Shown here piece by piece: positions 16,730-25,600 of a DNA stretch of 64,000 nucleotides. The notes below the pieces were generated by a model. That model did no database searches. It saw nothing but the letters and a program-made list of their open reading frames with translations, and was not told where the DNA came from. Both the position numbers and the translations under genes were made by a program. The stretch's first letter is position 1. Each line of letters begins with the position of its first letter. Source of the stretch: Eubacteriales bacterium (GTDB lineage Bacteria; Bacillota; Clostridia; Peptostreptococcales; Anaerovoracaceae). The DNA is taken from contig JAQWFH010000003.1 of assembly GCA_028704515.1 (NCBI GenBank), positions 23,265 to 87,264 on the forward strand. The letters run 5' to 3'.

Positions 16730-17959
16730 ATGAATAACAAATCTACTATAAAAAAAGTGGTTCTCGCATATTCGGGAGGCCTTGACACATCTATTATAAT
16801 CCCATGGCTAAAGGAAAATTACAACAACTGTGAGGTAATCGCCGTTTCGGGAGACGTCGGCCAAGGCACAGAGCTGGAGGGACTTGAAGAGAAGGCAATT
16901 AAAACAGGAGCTTCAAAGCTGTATATTGAAGACCTAAAAAAAGAGTTTATTGAGGATTTTATTTACCCTACACTCAAGGCAGGCGCTGTATATGAAGGCG
17001 AATATCTTCTAGGCACCGCATTTGCCCGGCCTTGCATAGCGAAAAGAATTACAGAAATTGCTTTAGCGGAAAACGCTGACGCTATATGCCACGGCTGCAC
17101 CGGAAAAGGCAACGACCAGGTTCGTTTTGAGCTTGGAATCAAGGCGTTTGCGCCTAAAATGAAGATAATCGCTCCATGGCGCGAATGGGATATCAAATCT
17201 CGTGACGAAGAAATAGATTATGCCGAAGCACACAACATTCCTTTGAAGATCAGCAGAGAAACAAATTATTCGAAGGATAAAAACCTTTGGCACCTATCTC
17301 ATGAAGGGCTTGACCTTGAAGATCCTGCAAATGAGCCACAATATGCAAAGGAGAATTTCCTTGAAATGTCTGTGGATCACGAAAATGCCCCGGATACTCC
17401 GGCTTATGTAAAAATTTCCTTTGAAAAAGGAATTCCGGTTGCTATTGACGGGAAAACCCTTGGACCGGTCGAGCTCATTACCGAGCTGAATAAACTGGGT
17501 GGCGAAAATGCCATAGGACTTTGCGACATCGTTGAAAATCGACTCGTAGGAATGAAAAGTCGCGGTGTATATGAAACCCCGGGAGGAGCCATTTTGTATC
17601 GAGCACATAAGGTTCTTGAAACAATCACTTTGGATCGTGACACAATTCACTACAAAGAGCTCATCGCTTCAAGGTTTGCGGAACTCGTATACTACGGTCA
17701 ATGGTTTACTCCTTTGCGCGAAGCACTTTCTGCTTTCGTCGACAAGACACAAGAAACTGTTACCGGAGATGTGACTCTTAAACTTTACAAAGGCAATATG
17801 ATAAACGCAGGAGTTACGTCACCTTACTCTCTCTATTGGGAAGAGCTTGCTACATTTGATGAAGATGATGTATTCAATCACAAGGATGCTGAAGGATTTA
17901 TAAATTTATTCGGGCTTCCTATAACAGTCAAAGCATTGCTTAAAGACAATTGGAAATAA
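16730..17959 (+). CDS. argG: Argininosuccinate synthase
   Basis: A 409-residue enzyme that joins citrulline and aspartate using ATP. The PP-loop [17 protein letters not shown] is near residue 13, and [17 protein letters not shown] and LTREGI-equivalent substrate segments follow. The start is ATG 16730, 7 nt after GGAGG; an upstream in-frame ATG at 16700 lies inside ARG box 2 and is rejected. It is the first gene of the nine-gene arginine operon. Confidence 0.97.
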   Translation: MNNKSTIKKVVLAYSGGLDTSIIIPWLKENYNNCEVIAVSGDVGQGTELEGLEEKAIKTGASKLYIEDLKKEFIEDFIYPTLKAGAVYEGEYLLGTAFARPCIAKRITEIALAENADAICHGCTGKGNDQVRFELGIKAFAPKMKIIAPWREWDIKSRDEEIDYAEAHNIPLKISRETNYSKDKNLWHLSHEGLDLEDPANEPQYAKENFLEMSVDHENAPDTPAYVKISFEKGIPVAIDGKTLGPVELITELNKLGGENAIGLCDIVENRLVGMKSRGVYETPGGAILYRAHKVLETITLDRDTIHYKELIASRFAELVYYGQWFTPLREALSAFVDKTQETVTGDVTLKLYKGNMINAGVTSPYSLYWEELATFDEDDVFNHKDAEGFINLFGLPITVKALLKDNWK

Positions 17960-18017
17960 TAAAAGAAATTACTTTAACTGAACGATAAATAATATTTAAG
18001 AGATAAGAGGAAGAGAT

Positions 18018-19391
18018 ATGCTTTGGAAAGGTCGCTTTAAAAAAGAATTAAATGAACAAGCCAATGAATTTAACGCATCCATAACTATTGATAAGGCTTT
18101 GTCGAAACATGATATAGTCGCATCTGTCGCTCATGCAGAGATGCTGTGTAGGACGGGAATAATTACGGAGGCAGATAATAAGGAAATTGCGGAAGGTCTT
18201 AATCAAATTCTTTCAGAGCTTGAAGCGGGCACTCTCTCTGTTGACGAATCTTGCGAGGACATCCACACATTCGTCGAAGGTCTGCTCACCTCACGAATAG
18301 GCGATGCCGGCAAGCGTTTGCATACTGCACGAAGCAGAAACGATCAAGTGGCTACAGATTTCAGATTATACCTGCGAGATGAGGCTACAGACACTGTGGA
18401 ACTGTTAAAGGATTTTTGTGAAGCTCTCTGTGAAATAGCATCCGAGCATACATCTTCCATAATGCCCGGATATACGCATTTGCAAAGAGGGCAACCCGTT
18501 ACCTTCGGGCATCATCTTATGGCATACGTCTACATGTTCATTCGTGATATCGACAGAATTAAGGATGCCTGCAAGCGCATGAATGTAATGCCGCTTGGCT
18601 CGGGCGCTCTTGCCGGAACAACCTTCTCTATAAACAGGAATATTACCGCAGAAATCCTTGGCTTCGATAAGCCTTGCGAGAATTCAATGGACGGAGTATC
18701 CGACAGAGATTTTGTTCTTGAGCTATCCTTTTGTTTATCTGTAGTAATGACCCATATTTCACGACTTTGCGAGGAAATTATAATGTGGAATTCATGGGAA
18801 TTCAAATTTATTGAGCTTGATGATAGCTATACTACGGGCTCAAGTATAATGCCTCAAAAGAAAAACCCCGATATTGCGGAGCTTGCACGCGGCAAAACAG
18901 GTCGCGTGTACGGTTCCCTTGTATCCTTACTTACAGTATTTAAGTCGCTGCCCCTCGCTTACAACAAAGATATGCAGGAGGATAAGGAACCCCTTCTAGA
19001 CAGCTTCAAAACTGTAAATGATTGTCTCTTGCTTATCGCACCTATGATGGCAACAATGACTGTAAACAAGGAAAATATGCGTACGGCAGCGGCAAAGGGC
19101 TTTATTAACGCAACCGACTGCGCCGATTATCTTACGAAAAAGGGCATGCCTTTTAGAACGGCTTACAAGATAACCGGGGAGCTCGTTGCATACGCAATAG
19201 ACAACAATAAAACATTAGAGCAGCTAACACAGGAAGAATTCAACAAATTTAGCGATCTCTTCGCAGACGATATATATATTGATATATCCTTGGAAAACTG
19301 TGTCGCCAAAAGAACCTCAGAGGGAGGTCCCTGCGAAGAATCGCTTCTCAAACAAATAAGACTTGCAAAGGAGGCGATAGGCCGTGCATAA
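18018..19391 (+). CDS. argH: Argininosuccinate lyase
   Basis: A 457-residue fumarase/aspartase-superfamily lyase that splits argininosuccinate into arginine and fumarate. The signature GSSIMPQKKNPD (catalytic serine loop) is at about residues 278-289, and TARSRNDQVATD and GYTHLQRGQPVTFGHH are present. Length is typical. It follows argG after 58 nt and its last 8 nt overlap the argC start. Confidence 0.97.
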   Translation: MLWKGRFKKELNEQANEFNASITIDKALSKHDIVASVAHAEMLCRTGIITEADNKEIAEGLNQILSELEAGTLSVDESCEDIHTFVEGLLTSRIGDAGKRLHTARSRNDQVATDFRLYLRDEATDTVELLKDFCEALCEIASEHTSSIMPGYTHLQRGQPVTFGHHLMAYVYMFIRDIDRIKDACKRMNVMPLGSGALAGTTFSINRNITAEILGFDKPCENSMDGVSDRDFVLELSFCLSVVMTHISRLCEEIIMWNSWEFKFIELDDSYTTGSSIMPQKKNPDIAELARGKTGRVYGSLVSLLTVFKSLPLAYNKDMQEDKEPLLDSFKTVNDCLLLIAPMMATMTVNKENMRTAAAKGFINATDCADYLTKKGMPFRTAYKITGELVAYAIDNNKTLEQLTQEEFNKFSDLFADDIYIDISLENCVAKRTSEGGPCEESLLKQIRLAKEAIGRA

Positions 19392-20319
19392 GATATTTAT
19401 CGACGGAAAAGAAGGAACAACAGGTCTTCGTATATATGAAAGGTTAAGCTCCTACGAAGGCATTGAGCTTATGCTTCTTTCCGAAGAAAAAAGAAAGGAT
19501 CCGCAGGCGAGAGCAGAAATGATAAACTCCTCGGATATTACCTTCCTATGTCTACCCGACGATGCCGCAAGAGAATCGTTGGCTCTTGTGAAAAACGAGC
19601 ATACAAAGGTTATAGATACCTCTACAGCTCATCGCACCTCCGACGCCTTCACATACGGCTTTCCCGAGCTTTCACAGCATCAAAGAGAAGAAATAAAAGG
19701 CTGCAAACGCCTTGCAGTACCAGGCTGCCATGCAAGCGGCTTTATTGCTCTCATATACCCCCTCGTCAAGCTTGGAGTTTTAGACAAAGCTTCTCTTATG
19801 AGCTTTTGGTCAATTACCGGCTACTCAGGAGGAGGGAAAAAAATGATTGCTGATTATGAAGCTAACGACAGATCTCCTGCTCTTTCTGCCCCGCGAAGCT
19901 ATGCTTTATCACAGAGCCATAAGCATCTGAAGGAAATTAAGCATATGACTTCTCTGACGAGAGAGCCTATTTTTTCTCCTATTGTAAGCGATTTCTATAG
20001 CGGTATGCTCGTCTCAATACCTCTTTTCAGTGAGCAATTGAAAGGAGCTTTGACACCAAAACAGATATCAGCGCTATATGAAGAATATTATAACGATCAG
20101 AAGCTGCTCAGCGTCTCTCCTTATGAGGAAGGCAACGGCAGCTCCGGCGCAAACAAATTGAGCGGCAGTGATGCCATGAAGATAAAGGTATGGGGCAACG
20201 AGGAAAGAATAACCCTTACAGCTTTGTACGACAACCTTGGCAAAGGTGCCTCAGGCGCTGCTATTCAATGTATGAATTTGATGTTAGGGTTTGATGAAAC
20301 AAAAGGCCTTTGCCTTTAA
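19384..20319 (+). CDS. argC: N-acetyl-gamma-glutamyl-phosphate reductase, short (type 2) form
   Basis: A 311-residue NADPH-dependent reductase of the third step of arginine synthesis. The N-terminus KIFIDGKEGTTGLRIYERL carries the nucleotide-binding loop and AVPGCHASGF holds the catalytic cysteine. It belongs to the shorter type 2 ArgC group (about 310 residues, with the DGxEGTTGL start), not the approximately 345-residue form usual in Bacillus. The start is GTG, overlapping argH by 8 nt. Confidence 0.94.
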   Translation: MHKIFIDGKEGTTGLRIYERLSSYEGIELMLLSEEKRKDPQARAEMINSSDITFLCLPDDAARESLALVKNEHTKVIDTSTAHRTSDAFTYGFPELSQHQREEIKGCKRLAVPGCHASGFIALIYPLVKLGVLDKASLMSFWSITGYSGGGKKMIADYEANDRSPALSAPRSYALSQSHKHLKEIKHMTSLTREPIFSPIVSDFYSGMLVSIPLFSEQLKGALTPKQISALYEEYYNDQKLLSVSPYEEGNGSSGANKLSGSDAMKIKVWGNEERITLTALYDNLGKGASGAAIQCMNLMLGFDETKGLCL

Positions 20320-20333
20320 GAAAGGGAATTACT

Positions 20334-21554
20334 ATGAAAATTATATCCGGCGGAGTTTGTGCCGCAAAAGGTTTTACCGCAGCCGGTATTTACTCCGGAA
20401 TTAAAAAAAATAAAGAAAAAAAAGATCTCGCTCTTATAAAAAGTTCTGTTAAAGCAAATGCAGCCGTCGTATTTACGACAAACAATGTAAAAGCTGCGCA
20501 CATCGGTGTAAGCGCAAAACATATTTCCGACGGCATGGCTGAAGCTATTCTCTGCAACAGTGGGAATGCAAACACCTGCACCACCAATGGAGCTGAAATT
20601 GCTCTGAACACATGCAAGCTCGTCGGTAAGTCCCTACACATAAATGCCTCCGATGTTTTAGTCGCTTCAACGGGAGTCATCGGTCAGGATTTAGCCCCAC
20701 AGCCGTTTGAAACCGGGATACCGCAGCTCGTATCGTTATTAGACGATTCGGAAGAAGCTTCAAATAGTGCCGCCAGCGCTATAATGACAACTGACCTTGT
20801 TGATAAGCAATACGCTGTCAGTTTTGAGCTTGCCGGTAAAACATGTACAATCGGTGCCATTGCAAAAGGATCCGGGATGATATGCCCAAACATGGCGACT
20901 ATGCTCGCATTTGTCACGACAGATGTGGCTATTTCTTCCGAGATGCTCCAAAAGGCGTTATCAGATGACGTACAGGATAGCTTTAATATGGTAAGCGTTG
21001 ACGGTGATACCTCAACGAATGATACCTGCATAATACTGGCAAACGGTCTTGCCGGAAATCCAAAGATAATCGAAGAAGGGGCCGATTTTGACGTATTCAA
21101 GGAAGCTCTTGCAAAAGTTACAATCGCCCTCAGCCGCATGATAGCGAAGGATGGTGAGGGTGCTACAAAGCTTATAGCATGCGAGGTAACCGGATCTGTC
21201 GACAAAAAATCCGCCGCTGCCATCGCAAAGAGCGTTATAAAATCAAGCCTTGTAAAGACTACAATACTGGGTGCAGATGCTAACTGGGGGCGTGTGCTTT
21301 GTGCAATAGGCTACAGTGATATAGATATTAATCCTGATAAAATAGACGTTGCCTTTGCTTCCGCTGCAGGGAAAATAATGGTGTGCGAAGGCGGAGCCGG
21401 AGTCAATTTCTCCGAAGATCTGGCAAAGAAAATTCTTCTTGAGGATGAAGTGGAAATAAAAATTTGCTTGAACGTTGGGACAGAGAAAGCGACAGCATGG
21501 GGCTGTGACCTTACTTATGAGTATGTAAGAATTAACGGAGACTATAGAAGCTGA
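20334..21554 (+). CDS. argJ: Ornithine acetyltransferase / N-acetylglutamate synthase
   Basis: A 406-residue self-cleaving enzyme that transfers acetyl from N-acetylornithine to glutamate, making the pathway cyclic. The cleavage region reads AKGSGMICPNMATMLAFVTTD with the nucleophilic Thr in MATML; the residue after GMI is Cys where His is common. Start ATG 20334 follows AGAAAGGG; an upstream in-frame TTG inside argC is rejected. Because ArgJ is present, no argA or argE is needed. Confidence 0.96.
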   Translation: MKIISGGVCAAKGFTAAGIYSGIKKNKEKKDLALIKSSVKANAAVVFTTNNVKAAHIGVSAKHISDGMAEAILCNSGNANTCTTNGAEIALNTCKLVGKSLHINASDVLVASTGVIGQDLAPQPFETGIPQLVSLLDDSEEASNSAASAIMTTDLVDKQYAVSFELAGKTCTIGAIAKGSGMICPNMATMLAFVTTDVAISSEMLQKALSDDVQDSFNMVSVDGDTSTNDTCIILANGLAGNPKIIEEGADFDVFKEALAKVTIALSRMIAKDGEGATKLIACEVTGSVDKKSAAAIAKSVIKSSLVKTTILGADANWGRVLCAIGYSDIDINPDKIDVAFASAAGKIMVCEGGAGVNFSEDLAKKILLEDEVEIKICLNVGTEKATAWGCDLTYEYVRINGDYRS

Positions 21555-21577
21555 TATTCACAAAGGAGATGAAAAAA

Positions 21578-22429
21578 ATGAATCTTGCTACGGATATTCG
21601 TGCGCAGGTGCTTATCGAAGCCCTTCCGTACATCCAAAAGTACTACAATAAAATACTCGTCGTTAAATACGGCGGCAATGCGATGATAAATGAGGATCTT
21701 AAAAAAGCGGTAATGGGTGATTTGGTTCTGCTTTCTCTGATTGGCATCAAGGTTGTACTCGTTCACGGTGGCGGCCCGGAAATATCGGATTACCTTTCTA
21801 AAATAGGTAAAGAAAGTGAATTCAAGGACGGTCTTCGCGTTACGGATAAGGATACAATAGAAATCGTTCAAATGGTACTCGCAGGAAAGATAAATAAAGA
21901 TCTTGTTCACCTTATAGATAATACCGGCGGCAAAGCTATAGGCCTTTGCGGTATTGACAACAAGCTGATTGAAGCAAAAATGCTTGATGAAGGCTTGGGC
22001 TTTGTAGGCGAGATTACTAATATCAATCCCGAGCCGATTCTCGACCTGCTTGACAAGGGCTATATTCCCGTTGTTGCTACAGTAGGCTGCGACAGCGACG
22101 GAAATGTTTATAACATCAATGCCGATACCGTAGCTTCAAGACTTGCCGGCACTTTAAAAGCGGAGAGTTTAATATCGATGACAGATATACGCGGGCTTTT
22201 GAGGGATAAAAATGACGATTCGACCCTGATTTCCGAGGTACAGGTGAGCGATGCTCCTCGTCTGATAAAGGAAGGCGTTATCTCCGGAGGAATGATCCCT
22301 AAGGTTGAAAGCTGTATAGAGGCTATAAGAAGAGGCGTAAAACGTGTATTTATAATAGACGGCAGAGTTCCCCATTCCATACTCATGGAGGTTCTTACTG
22401 ACCGAGGCATCGGTACGATGTTTAAATAA
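21578..22429 (+). CDS. argB: Acetylglutamate kinase
   Basis: A 283-residue amino-acid kinase that phosphorylates N-acetylglutamate. The phosphate-binding VVKYGGNAM is near residue 27, VHGGGPEIS near 64, and SGGMIPKVESCIEA in the C-terminal half. The start is ATG 21578, 9 nt after AAAGGAG; the ATG at 21569 touches that site and is unlikely. Arginine feedback inhibition cannot be judged from the sequence with confidence. Confidence 0.96.
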   Translation: MNLATDIRAQVLIEALPYIQKYYNKILVVKYGGNAMINEDLKKAVMGDLVLLSLIGIKVVLVHGGGPEISDYLSKIGKESEFKDGLRVTDKDTIEIVQMVLAGKINKDLVHLIDNTGGKAIGLCGIDNKLIEAKMLDEGLGFVGEITNINPEPILDLLDKGYIPVVATVGCDSDGNVYNINADTVASRLAGTLKAESLISMTDIRGLLRDKNDDSTLISEVQVSDAPRLIKEGVISGGMIPKVESCIEAIRRGVKRVFIIDGRVPHSILMEVLTDRGIGTMFK

Positions 22430-22441
22430 GGCGGTGAAAGC

Positions 22442-23602
22442 ATGAATACAAAATTTCTGGATAAAACATATATAAGCAATACCTATAAGAGATTTGATGT
22501 AGTCTTTACACATGGCTCCGGAGCTCTTCTCTTTGATGACCAGGGAAAAGAATATATCGATCTTTCGGGCGGAATTGCAGTAAATACCTTTGGAATAAAT
22601 GACGAAGAGTGGGTTGCTGCTGTTTGTGCTCAGGCAAAAAAATTGCAGCACGTGTCAAACCTTTACTTTACAGAACCTCAAACAAAGCTTGCGGAAATTC
22701 TTTGCAGCAGGACAGGCGCAAAGAAGGTGTTTTTTTCAAACTCCGGAGCTGAAGCAAATGAATGTATGATAAAGGCAGCAAGAAAATATTCGTCCGTAAG
22801 CGGAAATACCTCAAATATTATAACCCTTAAAAATTCCTTCCACGGTCGAACGATCACCACACTCTCGGCAACCGGGCAGGAAAATTATCACAAGGACTTC
22901 GGCCCTTTCTTAGACGGCTTTTTCCATGCCGAGGCAAATAATTTTTCGGATATGGAAACACTGGTCGAAAGCGCAAAACCTTGCGGAATTATGATAGAGC
23001 TTATACAAGGAGAGGGCGGAATATATGTCCTGGAAAAAGAATATGTGAAGCAGCTTGAAGCTTTATGCAAAGAAAAGGACATCCTACTCATGATTGACGA
23101 GGTACAGACAGGAAATGGACGCACAGGTCAGCTGTACGCATTCCAAGAATACGACATAAATCCGGATCTAGTCTCAACCGCAAAGGGGCTTGCAGGAGGA
23201 CTCCCTATGGGTGCAACCTTGATGTTTGAGAAGGCAGAGAATGTCCTGGGCGCAGGCGATCACGGATCAACCTTTGGCGGAAATCCCGTTGCTGCAGCGG
23301 CTGCAGTAAGCGTTTTATCGCGCATCGACGATAGACTGTTATCCGATGTAAAAGCTAAATCGCGCTATATAATCGACTCGCTCAACAACGCAGAAGGAGT
23401 TTGCGAAGTATCAGGTTTAGGGCTTATGCTCGGTATTCTGCCAAGCAAAGCTGAAGCTAAAGATATAGTTGAAAATTGTCTTAAAAGAGGGGTTTTGCTT
23501 TTGACCGCAAAAGATCGCATCAGGCTTTTACCCCCATTAAATATCGGAATGAACCATATAAAAAAAGCCATGGCTATACTTAAGGAGGAACTTGCAAAAT
23601 GA
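22442..23602 (+). CDS. argD: Acetylornithine aminotransferase
   Basis: A 386-residue class III PLP aminotransferase that makes N-acetylornithine from the semialdehyde with glutamate. FFSNSGAEANE, the LLMIDEVQTGNGRTG block and the Schiff-base lysine in STAKGLAGGLPMG are present, as is HGSTFGGNPVA. The start has a GGCGGTGAAA site 12 nt after argB. Its stop overlaps the argF start (ATGA). Confidence 0.96.
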   Translation: MNTKFLDKTYISNTYKRFDVVFTHGSGALLFDDQGKEYIDLSGGIAVNTFGINDEEWVAAVCAQAKKLQHVSNLYFTEPQTKLAEILCSRTGAKKVFFSNSGAEANECMIKAARKYSSVSGNTSNIITLKNSFHGRTITTLSATGQENYHKDFGPFLDGFFHAEANNFSDMETLVESAKPCGIMIELIQGEGGIYVLEKEYVKQLEALCKEKDILLMIDEVQTGNGRTGQLYAFQEYDINPDLVSTAKGLAGGLPMGATLMFEKAENVLGAGDHGSTFGGNPVAAAAAVSVLSRIDDRLLSDVKAKSRYIIDSLNNAEGVCEVSGLGLMLGILPSKAEAKDIVENCLKRGVLLLTAKDRIRLLPPLNIGMNHIKKAMAILKEELAK

Positions 23603-24507
23603 AGCATCTATTAAAAATGTCCGATCTTTCAGGCGAGGAGATAACTGAAATACTAAATCTCGCCGATCAGCTGAAGTATGAGCATCTTAACGGCATACCT
23701 CATGATCATCTCAAAGGCAAAACTCTTGGAATGATATTTGAAAAGTCTTCTACAAGGACTCGTGTATCTTTTGAATCCGGCATGTTTCAACTCGGAGGCT
23801 ATGCCCTTTTCTTGAGCTCAAACGACCTTCAAATCGGCCGAGGCGAGCCGATAGAAGACACAGCTAGGGTACTTTCGCGTTATTTGGACGCAATCATGAT
23901 AAGAACCTTTGAGCAGGAGAAACCGGAAGCCTTAGCCAAATACGGTTCCATTCCTATTATAAACGGACTTACAGACTATTCACATCCTTGCCAGGTTTTG
24001 GCGGATTTGATGACAATAAGAGAATATAAGGGTTATTTAAAAGGACTCAAGCTTGCCTACATAGGCGACGGGAACAATATGGCAAATTCCTTGATCGTAG
24101 GAGCAATTAAGACCGGTATGAGCATTGCGGTTGCCTGCCCTAACGGATGGCTGCCCGATGCCGAACTTATAGAATGGGCACATAATAACGGTACTCTTAC
24201 CATAACGGAAAATATTCTCGAAGCCACGAAAGATGCGGATGTCGTCTGTACTGATGTATGGACATCCATGGGGCAAGAGGGCGAAAGCGAAGGTCGCAAA
24301 AGAGCCTTTCATGACTACCAAATCAATGACAATGTAATGGCTGTTGCAAAAGATGACGCAATAGTTCTTCATTGTTTGCCGGCTCACAGAGAAGAAGAAA
24401 TCACCGCCAAGGTTTTTGAGGAGCATGCCAAGGAAATTTTTGATGAAGCCGAAAACAGGCTTCACGCACAGAAAGCTATTCTTGTAAAACTTCTCGCACA
24501 GAAATAA
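23599..24507 (+). CDS. argF: Ornithine carbamoyltransferase
   Basis: A 302-residue carbamoyltransferase making citrulline from ornithine and carbamoyl phosphate. KSSTRTRVSFE binds carbamoyl phosphate, HPCQVLADLMT and HCLPAHREEEI are the ornithine-site motifs. An anabolic role is indicated by its position in the arg operon and the absence of arginine deiminase and carbamate kinase genes. Overlaps argD by 4 nt. Confidence 0.96.
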   Translation: MKHLLKMSDLSGEEITEILNLADQLKYEHLNGIPHDHLKGKTLGMIFEKSSTRTRVSFESGMFQLGGYALFLSSNDLQIGRGEPIEDTARVLSRYLDAIMIRTFEQEKPEALAKYGSIPIINGLTDYSHPCQVLADLMTIREYKGYLKGLKLAYIGDGNNMANSLIVGAIKTGMSIAVACPNGWLPDAELIEWAHNNGTLTITENILEATKDADVVCTDVWTSMGQEGESEGRKRAFHDYQINDNVMAVAKDDAIVLHCLPAHREEEITAKVFEEHAKEIFDEAENRLHAQKAILVKLLAQK

Positions 24508-24529
24508 ATCATTAATATGGAGAATGCCA

Positions 24530-25600
24530 ATGAAAAAAGTTTACCTTGTACTATCTAACGGAAAAATATTTGAAGGAGAAAGCTTCGGTTACGAAAAAGA
24601 GGTTTTCGGCGAACTCGTATTTACGACTTCCATGACGGGTTATATCGAAACTCTTTCCGATCCCGGGTTTTGTGGGCAAATTGTAGTTTCCACCTTCCCT
24701 CTTATCGGTAATTACGGAGCCATGGAGGAAGATATGCAAAGCGCTATCCCGTCATTAAAAGCTCTTGTCGTTCGCCATATGTGCGAACAACCTTCGAATT
24801 TCCGTGCTACCGGTACTCTTGACACATTTATGAAAAAATACGGCATTGTAGGCATTTCCGGCATAGATACTCGTGAGCTTACCTCTATAATAAGAGAGCA
24901 CGGATCACAGGTCGCCTTTATATGTGAGAGCGTTACCGATCAAATTATCGAGCTTGCAAAAAATTATAAAATAATCGAAGCTTGCAAAGAAGTCGGCACC
25001 AAAGAAATTAAAACCTTTAGCTCCGAAGGATGTTCGAAATATAATGTTACCGTTATAGATTATGGGGTGCAAAAGAATCTTATCGATAACCTTATCCACC
25101 TGGGGTGCAATGTGTCTCTAGTCCCCCGCTACACTACTGCCGAGGATATTATTTCTACTAACCCCGACGGAATTATTCTTTCGGGAGGACCAGGCAATCC
25201 CCAGAACCATACAGAAAGCATAGAGATAATTAAAGCACTTATAGGGAAAAAACCTATTCTCGGCGTTTGCCTCGGTCACCAGCTTCTTGCTCTTGCAATG
25301 GGCGCGCAGACCTTTAAGATGAAGTGCGGGCATAGAGGTGAAAACCAGCCTGTTATTCAGCCCGGAACCTGCCGTACATATATAACAAGTCAAAACCACG
25401 GATATGCTGTTGATGCTGGATCCCTTCCCCCTTTTGCAAAGGTGCTGTATGAAAATGCAAACGATGGAACATGCGAAGGGATAGAATATCCGAAGCACTG
25501 TGCATTCTCTGTACAATTTCGTCCACAGGCAAGCGATGCTTCCGGCGGTTCAAGCCCTGTATTTGATCACTTTATAAAGATGATAGGAGGCGAAATATAA
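24530..25600 (+). CDS. carA: Carbamoyl-phosphate synthase small (glutaminase) subunit
   Basis: A 356-residue subunit that hydrolyses glutamine and passes ammonia to CarB. The class I glutamine amidotransferase site GVCLGHQLLALAMG holds the catalytic Cys, with His and Glu further on (the final FDHF segment is typical). The start is ATG 24530 after GGAG; an ATG 6 nt upstream is too close to the site. The arg operon location marks it as the arginine-linked enzyme; a pyrimidine copy may exist elsewhere. The stop overlaps carB by 1 nt (TAATG). Confidence 0.95.
   Translation: MKKVYLVLSNGKIFEGESFGYEKEVFGELVFTTSMTGYIETLSDPGFCGQIVVSTFPLIGNYGAMEEDMQSAIPSLKALVVRHMCEQPSNFRATGTLDTFMKKYGIVGISGIDTRELTSIIREHGSQVAFICESVTDQIIELAKNYKIIEACKEVGTKEIKTFSSEGCSKYNVTVIDYGVQKNLIDNLIHLGCNVSLVPRYTTAEDIISTNPDGIILSGGPGNPQNHTESIEIIKALIGKKPILGVCLGHQLLALAMGAQTFKMKCGHRGENQPVIQPGTCRTYITSQNHGYAVDAGSLPPFAKVLYENANDGTCEGIEYPKHCAFSVQFRPQASDASGGSSPVFDHFIKMIGGEI

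Noticed and set aside
20684..21223. A 179-codon open frame antisense to argJ
   Set aside because: Low-complexity alanine/serine composition mirrors the argJ codons; no start signal or family.
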